NCBI RefSeq assembly: GCF_001645105.1
Contig: NZ_LKEG01000036.1
Coordinates: forward strand, 194,493-258,492
Source of the DNA: Pseudomonas marginalis
Lineage (GTDB): Bacteria; Pseudomonadota; Gammaproteobacteria; Pseudomonadales; Pseudomonadaceae
Reading direction: 5' to 3'
Length of the DNA: 64,000 nucleotides
In this document: piece by piece, positions 44,096 through 51,630 of the stretch
Numbering within the stretch: position 1 is the first letter of the stretch
How the letters are laid out: each line of letters starts with the position of its first letter
The notes under the pieces: model-generated
What the model saw: only the letters and a program-made list of their open reading frames with translations
Databases searched by the model: none
Told to the model about the DNA's origin: nothing
Made by a program: the position numbers and the translations under genes

Positions 44096-45333
44096 GCGGC
44101 GCCGGGCAGTATTCGGCGTTTGCCGACGCGGCGATTTTCGAGGCGGTGCGCACCCCGTGGATCGACCTTGGCGGCGCGCTGTCCCAGGTGTCGCCCATCG
44201 ATTTGGGGATCAAGGTGGGCCGCGAAGTGTTGGCGCGAGCCGGCATCGAGCCTGGGGCGGTGGACAGCGTACTGGCTGGCTCCATGGCCCAGGCCAGCTT
44301 CGATGCCTACTTGCTGCCACGGCACATCGGCTTGTACAGCGGCGTGGCGCAATCGGTGCCCGCGCTGGGGGTGCAGCGCATCTGCGCCACCGGTTTCGAG
44401 CTGTTGCGCCAGGCCGCCGAGCAGCTGCGTGACGAGGTGCAACTGGTCCTGTGCGTGGCCAGTGAATCGATGTCGCGTAACCCGATTGCCGCCTACACCC
44501 ACCGGGGTGGCTTTCGTCTCGGCGGCGAAGTGCAGTTCAAGGATTTTCTCTGGGAAGCGCTGTACGACCCGGCGCCGGGCCTGGACATGATCGCCACGGC
44601 CGACAACCTCGCGCGCCGTTATGGCCTGAGCCGCGAGGCGGTGGACCGCTACGCCTGCGACAGCCATCAGCGCGCCTTGCAGGCACAACGTGACGGCGCC
44701 TGGGCTGAAGAAATCGTCACGGTCGATCACCAGGTGTTCGCGCTTGAGGGCTATCAGCCCAGAGGGATCAGCCTGGCACGCCGCGCCAGTGCCGTCAGCG
44801 CCGACAGCCACCCACGGCCCACCGACCTGGCTGCCCTGGCGCGTCTGCAGGCCGTGCATGCCGACGGTGTACAAACCGCCGGCAACAGTTGCGCGGTGGT
44901 CGATGGCGCGGCGGCCGCCCTGGTGGGGCGCGCCTCGGCCTGCACGCGTGCGCCCCTGGCGCGGCTGCTGGCCAGCGCAGTGGTGGGGGTGGCCCCGGAG
45001 TTCATGGGCATCGGTCCGGCACCGGCAATTCGCCTGCTGCTGCAACGCAGCGGGTTGAGCCTGGGCGACATCGGCCGTTTCGAGATCAACGAAGCCCAAG
45101 CCGCCCAGGTGCTCGCGGTGGCTCAGGAATTGGAACTGGACAGCGCCCGGCTCAACGTCCAGGGCGGCGCCCTCGCGCTGGGGCATCCGCTGGCCGCCAC
45201 CGGCCTGCGCCTGGTCATGACCCTGGCGCGGCAATTACGCCAGCACAACCTGCGCTACGGGATTGCCGCCGCGTGTGTGGGCGGCGGGCAGGGCATGGCG
45301 TTGTTGATCGAAAACCCTGCCTATCGCGCTTGA
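44092..45333 (+). CDS. aat: Thiolase (acetyl-CoA acetyltransferase family)
   Basis: A 413-residue thiolase. The acyl-acceptor Cys is in QRICATGFE, the His in ALALGHPLAATG and the second Cys in AAACVGGGQGMAL. The usual NEAF loop reads NEAQ, a change near the active site. No ATG lies near the 5' end; translation probably starts at TTG 44092, which overlaps the fcs stop (TTGA) and implies coupling. In Pseudomonas ferulate operons this gene (aat) accompanies fcs. It could serve a beta-oxidative alternative route from feruloyl-CoA, but its need in the main route is unproven. Confidence 0.88.
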   Translation: MSGAGQYSAFADAAIFEAVRTPWIDLGGALSQVSPIDLGIKVGREVLARAGIEPGAVDSVLAGSMAQASFDAYLLPRHIGLYSGVAQSVPALGVQRICATGFELLRQAAEQLRDEVQLVLCVASESMSRNPIAAYTHRGGFRLGGEVQFKDFLWEALYDPAPGLDMIATADNLARRYGLSREAVDRYACDSHQRALQAQRDGAWAEEIVTVDHQVFALEGYQPRGISLARRASAVSADSHPRPTDLAALARLQAVHADGVQTAGNSCAVVDGAAAALVGRASACTRAPLARLLASAVVGVAPEFMGIGPAPAIRLLLQRSGLSLGDIGRFEINEAQAAQVLAVAQELELDSARLNVQGGALALGHPLAATGLRLVMTLARQLRQHNLRYGIAAACVGGGQGMALLIENPAYRA

Positions 45334-45369
45334 AACGCACGATTCCTTTTTAGTCGATGAGGTGAGCCG

Positions 45370-47112
45370 ATGTGGAGCTATGAGGCGCCTTTGCGCGATA
45401 TGCAGTTTGTGCTTGAGCACTGGTTGCAGGCACCCGACACGTGGCGCCGCAGCCCGGCGTTCGAGGCCATGGACCTGCCGCTCGCGCTCCAGGTGCTGGA
45501 AGAGGCGGCGCGCTTCAGTCAAGGCGTGCTGGCGCCGTTGAACAGCCAGGGTGATCGCCAGGGCTGCCGGTGGCAGGCGGGCCAGGTCAGCACCCCGGAC
45601 GGCTTCGTCGAGGCCTATCGCGCCTATGTCGAGGCTGGCTGGCCGGCGCTGGCGTGCGACGAGGCGGCGGGCGGGCAGGGCTTGCCGCAACTGCTCGATG
45701 CGGCGCTGCAAGAGATGCTCTACGCCAGCAATCACGCCTGGGCCATGTACACCGGCATCGCCCACGGCGCGTACCTGTGCCTCAAGGCCCACGCCGCCCC
45801 CTGGCTGCAGGCGCGCTATTTGCCCGAGATTGTCAGCGGCCAGGCCTTGCCCACCATGTGCCTGACCGAACCCCAGGCCGGCAGCGACGTCGGCTTGCTG
45901 CGCTGCCGCGCCGTGCCCCAGGCGGATGGCAGCTATCGCCTGAGCGGCAGCAAAATATTTATCTCCGGTGGCGAGCACGACCTCACGGCCAACATCCTGC
46001 ACCTGGTGCTCGCGCGCGTGCCCGATGCACCGCCGGGCAGCCGTGGCGTTTCGCTGTTCCTGGTGCCCAAGCAGCTGGACGATGGCCAGCCCAATGGCGT
46101 GCGGTGTGACGGCATTGAACACAAGATGGGCATCAAGGGCAGCGCTACGTGCTCCCTGGTGTTCGAGGCCGCCCAAGGCTGGCTGATCGGCGAGCCCAAT
46201 CGCGGCCTGGCGGCGATGTTCGTGATGATGAATTCGGCGCGCCTGCATGTCGGCCTGCAAGGCTTGGGGCATGTCGAGGCGGCTTGGCAGAACGCCCGCC
46301 AGTACGCCGCCGAACGCTTGCAGATGCGTGCGCCGTCGAGGCCGGAAGAGGTGGTCGCCCAGGCGGCTGACCCGATCCGTTATCACCCGGCCATGCGCCG
46401 CGTCTTGCTGGAGCTGCGCACCACCAGCGAGGGCATGCGCGCCATCGGCTATTGGGCGGCACACCTGCTGGATCAGGCCCAGCATGACCAGGACTCGTCG
46501 GCCGCGCAGTTGGCGCCGTTGCTGACGCCCATCATCAAGGCGTTTTTCACCGAACAGGGTTTTCGGCAGGCCAGCCATGCGCTGCAGGTGTTCGGCGGTT
46601 ACGGCTACGTCACCGAGTTCGCCATCGAGCAAACCCTGCGTGACAGTCGCATCGCGATGATCTACGAGGGCAGTAATGAGATCCAGGCCAATGACCTGTT
46701 GCTGCGCAAGGTGCTGGGGGATGAGGGCCGCGCCTTCGGCCTGCTGCTGGACGCGTTTCGCGCCGAGGCCGGGCAGGGCGGACAGTCTGTCGAATGCGCA
46801 GGCTTCTGCGGTGCGTTGGGTAGCCTGTGCGACGCGTTGGCCCGTGTGGTGAGCGCCATACGTGAACGCGCGCACGAGGACAGTGAATACCCCTATCGGG
46901 CGGCGCCGGATTTCCTCCAGCTTTGTGGCGTCGCGTTGCTGGCCTTTGCCTGGGCGCGTGCCGCACGGGTGTCCAGGGCGCTGCCAGAGGATGACCCGTT
47001 GCGTGCGGCCAAGCTGCAAAGCGCCGGGTTCTTTTTCGATTACCTGCCGTCGCGGGTGGCGCAGCACCTGGGCGCCATAGACGGGGCACGGGCAGCGCTG
47101 GCGTTCATCTGA
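45370..47112 (+). CDS. Acyl-CoA dehydrogenase of the ferulate operon
   Basis: A 580-residue acyl-CoA dehydrogenase of the long form with a C-terminal extension. The FAD/substrate motifs MCLTEPQAGSDVGLL, ISGGEHDL and HKMGIKGSATCSLVF are intact. The catalytic base Glu is in IYEGSNEIQAND, and FGGYGYVTEF precedes it. It is the last gene of the operon, 36 bases after aat, matching the P. putida gene set. With aat it could support a beta-oxidation-like degradation of phenylpropanoyl-CoA; the substrate is not shown by the sequence. Confidence 0.9.
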   Translation: MWSYEAPLRDMQFVLEHWLQAPDTWRRSPAFEAMDLPLALQVLEEAARFSQGVLAPLNSQGDRQGCRWQAGQVSTPDGFVEAYRAYVEAGWPALACDEAAGGQGLPQLLDAALQEMLYASNHAWAMYTGIAHGAYLCLKAHAAPWLQARYLPEIVSGQALPTMCLTEPQAGSDVGLLRCRAVPQADGSYRLSGSKIFISGGEHDLTANILHLVLARVPDAPPGSRGVSLFLVPKQLDDGQPNGVRCDGIEHKMGIKGSATCSLVFEAAQGWLIGEPNRGLAAMFVMMNSARLHVGLQGLGHVEAAWQNARQYAAERLQMRAPSRPEEVVAQAADPIRYHPAMRRVLLELRTTSEGMRAIGYWAAHLLDQAQHDQDSSAAQLAPLLTPIIKAFFTEQGFRQASHALQVFGGYGYVTEFAIEQTLRDSRIAMIYEGSNEIQANDLLLRKVLGDEGRAFGLLLDAFRAEAGQGGQSVECAGFCGALGSLCDALARVVSAIRERAHEDSEYPYRAAPDFLQLCGVALLAFAWARAARVSRALPEDDPLRAAKLQSAGFFFDYLPSRVAQHLGAIDGARAALAFI

Positions 47113-47167
47113 CGCGGCCAAGTGCTTGCGGTACTATGGCAGCCCACGTGTTCTGGAAGTTGCCTGG

Positions 47168-47881
47168 ATGAGTAAACCCGGTCAATTGGTGCTGGTTGCA
47201 CTGCGCAAGATGATTGCCAGCGGAGAGTTGGCGGCGGGCGAGCGGCTGATGGAGATTCCCACGGCGCAGTTGTTCGGCGTGTCCCGCATGCCCGTGCGCA
47301 TGGCGTTCCGTACCCTCGAGCAGGAAGGGCTGCTGGTGCCATTCGGCGGGCGCGGCTATCAGGTGCGCTCGGTCAGCCCCAGCGACATTGCCGGCGCGGT
47401 CGAAGTGCGTGGTGTGCTCGAGGGCTTGGCGGCGCGTCAAACTGCCGAGCGGGGGTTGTCTGACGAGGCGCGCAGGGTACTTGAACGCTGCCTGGTGGAG
47501 GGCGATCAACTGTTCGAAAAAGGTTACGTGACCGAGGATGACCTTGAGGTTTATCACGACCTGAACATGCGCTTTCATCAAGTCATCGTCGAAGGCAGCC
47601 ACAACCCGGCGATCGCCGATGCGCTGGCACGCAATGATCATTTGCCGTTCGCCTCGGTGACCGCGTTGGCGGTGGATCGCGACGACATGGCCCGTGAATA
47701 CCGGCGCTTCAACTATGCCCACATGCAACACCATTCGGTGTTCGACGCCTTGGTCAATCGCCAGGGCGCTCGGGCCGAAGCCATCATGCGCGAGCACGCC
47801 AATGCGACGTTGCGCTATGCCGAGATCTTCAGCTCGGCCACCGCCGATGCGCGCATGAAGGTCATCTTGCCCGGCGCATGA
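47168..47881 (+). CDS. vanR: GntR/FCD family repressor of vanillate demethylation
   Basis: A 237-residue GntR protein. The N-terminal winged helix spans about residues 5-70 (LAAGERLMEIPTAQLFGVSRMPVRMAFRTLEQEGLL), and an FCD all-helical ligand domain follows, with metal/ligand His and Asp (DLNMRFHQVIV, HMQHHSVFDAL). It ends 6 bases from the convergent vanB stop, the usual place for VanR. Vanillate is expected to release it from DNA. The likely operator is the palindrome upstream of vanA. Confidence 0.92.
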   Translation: MSKPGQLVLVALRKMIASGELAAGERLMEIPTAQLFGVSRMPVRMAFRTLEQEGLLVPFGGRGYQVRSVSPSDIAGAVEVRGVLEGLAARQTAERGLSDEARRVLERCLVEGDQLFEKGYVTEDDLEVYHDLNMRFHQVIVEGSHNPAIADALARNDHLPFASVTALAVDRDDMAREYRRFNYAHMQHHSVFDALVNRQGARAEAIMREHANATLRYAEIFSSATADARMKVILPGA

Positions 47882-47887
47882 CGGGGC

Positions 47888-48838
47888 TCAGATATCGAGC
47901 ACCAACAGCGGGGTTTTCGAGCGCGAGCAGCAGGGGGTGAACTGGTCATTGAGGGCCTGCTCCTGCTCGGTCATGAACAGGTCGCGGTGTTCCGGTATGC
48001 CCTCCAGCACACGGGTCAGGCAGGTGCCGCAAATCCCCTGTTCGCAGGACACGGCAATCTCGATGCCATGGCTTTCCAGGACCTGGACCACGGTCTTGTC
48101 GGCGGGGATTTCAAAGACCTGGCCACTGCTGCCCAGCTTCACCGAAAAGCCGCCGTCGAGGCGGCTGTCCACCGGTGTCGCGCTAAAGTATTCGCGGTGC
48201 AGACAGTCTTCCTGCCAGCCCTGTGCGCGTGCGCTGTCGAGCACATGCTGCATGAACCCGCCAGGGCCGCAGACATACAGGTGCACGTCGTCGGCCGGGG
48301 TCGCCAGCACCTCGGCGGCGTTCAGGGCGGTGTGGGGCTGCTCATCGAAATGCAGGAACACCCGCTCGGCAAACGGCGACGCCTTGAGCCGCTGCACAAA
48401 CGCCGCACGCTCACTGGAGCGGGCGCAGTAATGCAGTTCGAAGTCGGCACCCGCGTGGGCCAGGCGTTCGGCCATGCACAGGATCGGGGTGATGCCGATG
48501 CCGCCGGCAAACAGCAGGCTGCGCCGGGCTTCGTGGACCAAGGGAAATAGGTTGCGTGGTTCGCTGATCGCCAGGCGCGTGCCCTCGTGAACCTGCTCGT
48601 GCAAGCTGCGCGAACCACCCCGGGAGGCAGGGTCCTTGAGCACGCCGATCAGGTAGCGATGACGTTCTTCGGGGTGATTGCATAGGGAATATTGCCGGAT
48701 CACCCCATCGGGCAGGTGCACGTCAATGTGCGCACCAGCACTGAAGGTCGGCAGCGGCTGGCCATCGACACTGGCCAGTTCATAGCTGCAAATGTCCTGG
48801 GCTTCGGTGTTACGGGATACCACCACCACATCGATCAT
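47888..48838 (-). CDS. vanB: Vanillate O-demethylase reductase subunit
   Basis: A 316-residue class IA oxidoreductase that passes electrons from NADH to VanA. The FMN domain starts with RQYSLCNHPEE, and the NAD domain has LLFAGGIGITPIL and VYVCGPGGFM. A C-terminal plant-type 2Fe-2S ferredoxin has Cys residues in CEQGICGTC and a last Cys in TPCCSRS. It is downstream of vanA with 29 bases between. Confidence 0.95.
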   Translation of the reverse strand: MIDVVVVSRNTEAQDICSYELASVDGQPLPTFSAGAHIDVHLPDGVIRQYSLCNHPEERHRYLIGVLKDPASRGGSRSLHEQVHEGTRLAISEPRNLFPLVHEARRSLLFAGGIGITPILCMAERLAHAGADFELHYCARSSERAAFVQRLKASPFAERVFLHFDEQPHTALNAAEVLATPADDVHLYVCGPGGFMQHVLDSARAQGWQEDCLHREYFSATPVDSRLDGGFSVKLGSSGQVFEIPADKTVVQVLESHGIEIAVSCEQGICGTCLTRVLEGIPEHRDLFMTEQEQALNDQFTPCCSRSKTPLLVLDI

Positions 48839-48867
48839 GTTCAGTCCTCGCAGAGTTATCGCGTTGT

Positions 48868-49929
48868 TCAGGCGGTGGTGGTCGTGATCAGTTGCGGTTC
48901 GAGGGCGCGTTCCTTGGCAATCAGTCGCTCCAGGATCTTGCGCGACTGCACACCGCCCGCATCGATATTCAGCTTGAGCAGGGTGCGTTCCGGGTGAGCC
49001 AGCAGGTTCTGTTGCTGGCGCTCGAGCATCTCCAGGTCTTCGCTGAAAATCTTGCCCTGGCCCTCGCGAATGCTTGCGGTCAGTGCCTCATCGTGGGGGT
49101 TGAAGTTGCGCGCCATGCCCCAGAAGTACCAGATCGAGGTATCGGTTTGCGGGGTGATGAAGTCGACCACGATGCTCGCAGCCTTGTGTTCGGGAGCGGC
49201 GTTGTAGCCACCCTTGCCGGCGTGGGCCACGCCGACTTCGATCAGCACATGGCTGGGCGGGGTGAAGCGGCAGATCTGCCAGCGGTCCACCGGCACGTCA
49301 TCGGCAAGGTTGTTGCCGCGTAAAGCCATGCGCCAGAACGGCGGAGCCATGATGTTTTCCATGTGCCGTGCGGTGACGACTTCATCGCCTTGCACCGTGG
49401 TGACGGGCGGCGCTTCGTCGATTTCCTTCTGGCCGATGCTGGAGGCATGCACGTAGGTTTCGTGGGTCAGGTCCATCAGGTTGTCGATCATCAGGCGGTA
49501 ATCGCACTGGATATCAAACAGCCCGCCGCCATAGGCCCACTCATCGCTCACGGCCCATTCCAAGTGGTGGATCAGTGCCGGGTCGGCCTGGCTCTGATCG
49601 CCGGGCCACACCCAGATGAAGCCGTAACGCTCAACCACGGCAAAGGTCTTGTTGCAGGGAAAACCACGCACCCGCTGACCGGGCATTTCCACCGTCTTGC
49701 CGTCGCCGCCCATGACCAGGCCGTGATAGCCGCAGACCAGGTTGCCGTTGTCGACATAGCCCAGCGAGAGCGGCGCGCCACGATGGGGGCAGAAGTCCTC
49801 CACGGCCACGACGGCGCCTTCCTGGCCACGATAAAACACCATTTTTTCGCCGCAGATCTGTCGACCCAGGGGCTTTTGCGCGATTTCATCGGGGGTGCAG
49901 GCGACATACCACGTGTTCTTGGGGTACAT
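48868..49929 (-). CDS. vanA: Vanillate O-demethylase oxygenase subunit
   Basis: A 353-residue Rieske non-heme iron oxygenase that demethylates vanillate to protocatechuate. The Rieske cluster ligands are Cys47/His49 and Cys66/His69 (CPHRGAP and CGYHG). The mononuclear iron ligands His156 and His161 lie in DLTHETYVH. It pairs with VanB in a two-gene operon behind a perfect palindromic operator. Confidence 0.97.
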   Translation of the reverse strand: MYPKNTWYVACTPDEIAQKPLGRQICGEKMVFYRGQEGAVVAVEDFCPHRGAPLSLGYVDNGNLVCGYHGLVMGGDGKTVEMPGQRVRGFPCNKTFAVVERYGFIWVWPGDQSQADPALIHHLEWAVSDEWAYGGGLFDIQCDYRLMIDNLMDLTHETYVHASSIGQKEIDEAPPVTTVQGDEVVTARHMENIMAPPFWRMALRGNNLADDVPVDRWQICRFTPPSHVLIEVGVAHAGKGGYNAAPEHKAASIVVDFITPQTDTSIWYFWGMARNFNPHDEALTASIREGQGKIFSEDLEMLERQQQNLLAHPERTLLKLNIDAGGVQSRKILERLIAKERALEPQLITTTTA

Positions 49930-49959
49930 GACGACTCTCCAGGCAATGGATTATTTTTA

Positions 49960-49977
49960 TTTAATGGATCCATTAAA
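49960..49977. promoter_or_regulatory. VanR-type operator upstream of vanA
   Basis: TTTAATGGATCCATTAAA is a perfect 18-bp palindrome 31 bases before the vanA start. Its core resembles the ATTGGATCCAAT box reported for VanR in other bacteria. Binding by the VanR encoded next to vanB is inferred. Confidence 0.8.
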
Positions 49978-50047
49978 TGGCGTGAAGGTTAATAGGTCAA
50001 TCTTTTTACGGTTATTAATAGGGCGATTATCGGCCATTCTAAAAATA

Positions 50048-50056
50048 ATGGATCCA
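50048..50056. promoter_or_regulatory. Second, weaker VanR-like site
   Basis: ATGGATCCA repeats the palindromic core TGGATCCA of the site at 49965-49972, 84 bases (about eight helical turns) away. It may allow looping or extend control to the divergent SDR gene. Confidence 0.45.
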
Positions 50057-50090
50057 CAGTGTTGGGGTGATCTTCCGAGCACTGAATGAC

Positions 50091-50122
50091 TTGACTCTGT
50101 CCCATGGGACACCTCGTACCCT
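50091..50122 (+). promoter_or_regulatory. MerR-type promoter with perfect dyad in a 20-bp spacer
   Basis: The -35 TTGACT (50091-50096) and -10 TACCCT (50117-50122) are separated by 20 bases, longer than normal, and the spacer holds the perfect palindrome TGTCCCATGGGACA (50098-50111). This is the arrangement that MerR-family activators need. The gene it faces (50166-51209) is convergent with a MerR gene. Confidence 0.6.
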
Positions 50123-50165
50123 TTTTTCAAGCGCCCACGCTGGCGCGCTGACAAAAGGAGCTGCT

Positions 50166-51209
50166 GTGAAAGGTTTATGTCTGGTGACGGGGGCCAACGG
50201 CCACCTGGGTAATAATTTAGTGCGCGCGCTGATCAGCCAAGGCTATCGGGTTCGAGCCGGCGTTCGTGACCTCAGTAATCACACGCCCTTTGCCGGGCTG
50301 GACTGCGAATTGGTGTATACCGAGTTGCAGGACAGTGCGGCCCTGGACAAGGCATTGGAGGGCGTAGAGGTGCTGTTCCAATCGGCTGCCGTGTTCAGGC
50401 ACTGGGCGCGCAACCCGCAGGCCGAGATTGTCGAGCCGAATATCCAGGGCGCGCGACGTGTGCTGGAAGCTGCTTCACGTGCAGGTGTACGGCGTGTGGT
50501 CTACGTCAGTTCGGTGGCCGCCGTCGGTCACGATGGTACGGCGCTGGATGAGTCACACTGGAATACGGAAAGCGAAAACGCCTACTACACATCGAAGATT
50601 CTCTCCGAGCAGGCGGCCTGGCAGTGTGCGGAGGCGTTGGGGTTGAGCATGGTGTCGGTATTGCCTTCGGCCATGGTCGGCCCCAATGCCGGCTACCTCA
50701 CGGATACCATGGGGTTTCTTCAATCCGTTCGGCAGCGGCAGATGCCTTTTGACCCGGGATTTCGTTTCAACTTCGTGGATGTTCGCGATGTGGCCGACGG
50801 GATGATACTCGCCGCCGAAAAGGGCCGGCCAGGGCAGCGCTATATCCTCGCCAATGAGCGTTCGTCGCCGCTCAGTGATTTGATCGAGGCTGCCAACACC
50901 CAAGCGCCTGGGTATCGCCAGCCTGTCTCAGCCCCACGCTGGTTACTGCTGGGCGTGGCCTGGCTCCAGGAGCGCCGGGCGCAATGGGGTGGCAAGTCCG
51001 CTCAGCTGCTTTTGAGCCAGGTGCGCCTGTTTCACAACGTGGCGCAGGAATACACCATCACCAAGGCGAAAAACGAATTGGGTTTCAACCCACGGCCGCC
51101 TGAAGTGGCGTTGAAGCAAGCGTTTGCTTATCTGCACAGACAGGCGCATCAACCTTATCAAGACCGGCGTCAGGACGAGGCGCAAACATTGAGTTCATCT
51201 CGCGTTTGA
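50166..51209 (+). CDS. Extended SDR: NAD-dependent epimerase/dihydroflavonol-reductase-like
   Basis: A 347-residue extended SDR. The NAD motif TGANGHLGNNL is at residues 8-18, a Ser is in VVYVSSVAAVG, and the Tyr/Lys pair is in NAYYTSKILSEQ near 140-144. The substrate is unknown; the fold suits a ketone/aldehyde reductase or sugar epimerase. The start is GTG 50166 with AAGGAG six bases upstream; the longer frame from 50067 is unlikely. Its last 125 bases overlap the MerR gene on the other strand. The promoter looks MerR-controlled. Confidence 0.85.
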   Translation: MKGLCLVTGANGHLGNNLVRALISQGYRVRAGVRDLSNHTPFAGLDCELVYTELQDSAALDKALEGVEVLFQSAAVFRHWARNPQAEIVEPNIQGARRVLEAASRAGVRRVVYVSSVAAVGHDGTALDESHWNTESENAYYTSKILSEQAAWQCAEALGLSMVSVLPSAMVGPNAGYLTDTMGFLQSVRQRQMPFDPGFRFNFVDVRDVADGMILAAEKGRPGQRYILANERSSPLSDLIEAANTQAPGYRQPVSAPRWLLLGVAWLQERRAQWGGKSAQLLLSQVRLFHNVAQEYTITKAKNELGFNPRPPEVALKQAFAYLHRQAHQPYQDRRQDEAQTLSSSRV

Positions 51210-51531
51210 GTCCAATCAAGTGAAGATCAAGCGCCTGCAGTTCGGTGATTTTGTCCTGGACCTGCCGGCGCTTGTCGTCGACGGCCTGGTTGGCCAATGC
51301 CAGCGGAAAGGATTTCAACGTGTTTTTTGCGGCAATCAGCGGGTTCATCTCGGCCAGCTTGAAACCGGCCACTTGCGCCTTGCGTATGAGGTGGACGATT
51401 TCCAGGTGGTGAGCGTTGTAGAGGCGATACCGCCCTTCACGTTCCGGCGCGTTGATCAGGCCTAGTTGCTCGTACAGTCGAATGGCTTTCGGGGTGCAGC
51501 CGGTCAGCTTGGCGAGTCGTCCAATGAACAT
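51085..51531 (-). CDS. MerR family transcriptional regulator
   Basis: A 148-residue MerR protein. The N-terminal winged helix is clear (MFIGRLAKLTGCTPKAIRLYEQLGLINAPEREGRYRLYN), followed by a long coiled-coil dimerisation helix to about residue 110. The tail after 110 is low in similarity to known families and includes one Cys; no metal-binding Cys pair like CueR or SoxR is seen. Its 3' end overlaps the convergent SDR gene by 125 bases. A matching 20-bp-spacer promoter lies before that SDR gene, suggesting direct activation. Confidence 0.85.
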   Translation of the reverse strand: MFIGRLAKLTGCTPKAIRLYEQLGLINAPEREGRYRLYNAHHLEIVHLIRKAQVAGFKLAEMNPLIAAKNTLKSFPLALANQAVDDKRRQVQDKITELQALDLHLIGLKREMNSMFAPRPDAGLDKVDAPVCADKQTLASTPLQAAVG

Positions 51532-51630
51532 CTGTCAATTCCTTATGTGAGACAGCATTCACTTTAGCGGTGTTTTATCGCCAGAGCTGCACCCGCTGCC
51601 CCCTGCCAGTCGAAAAATATCGAGGTGGGC

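Noticed and set aside
43792..47121. Two long open frames antisense to the fcs-aat-acd genes
   Set aside because: Both lie opposite conserved enzymes with intact catalytic motifs and show no domain of their own.
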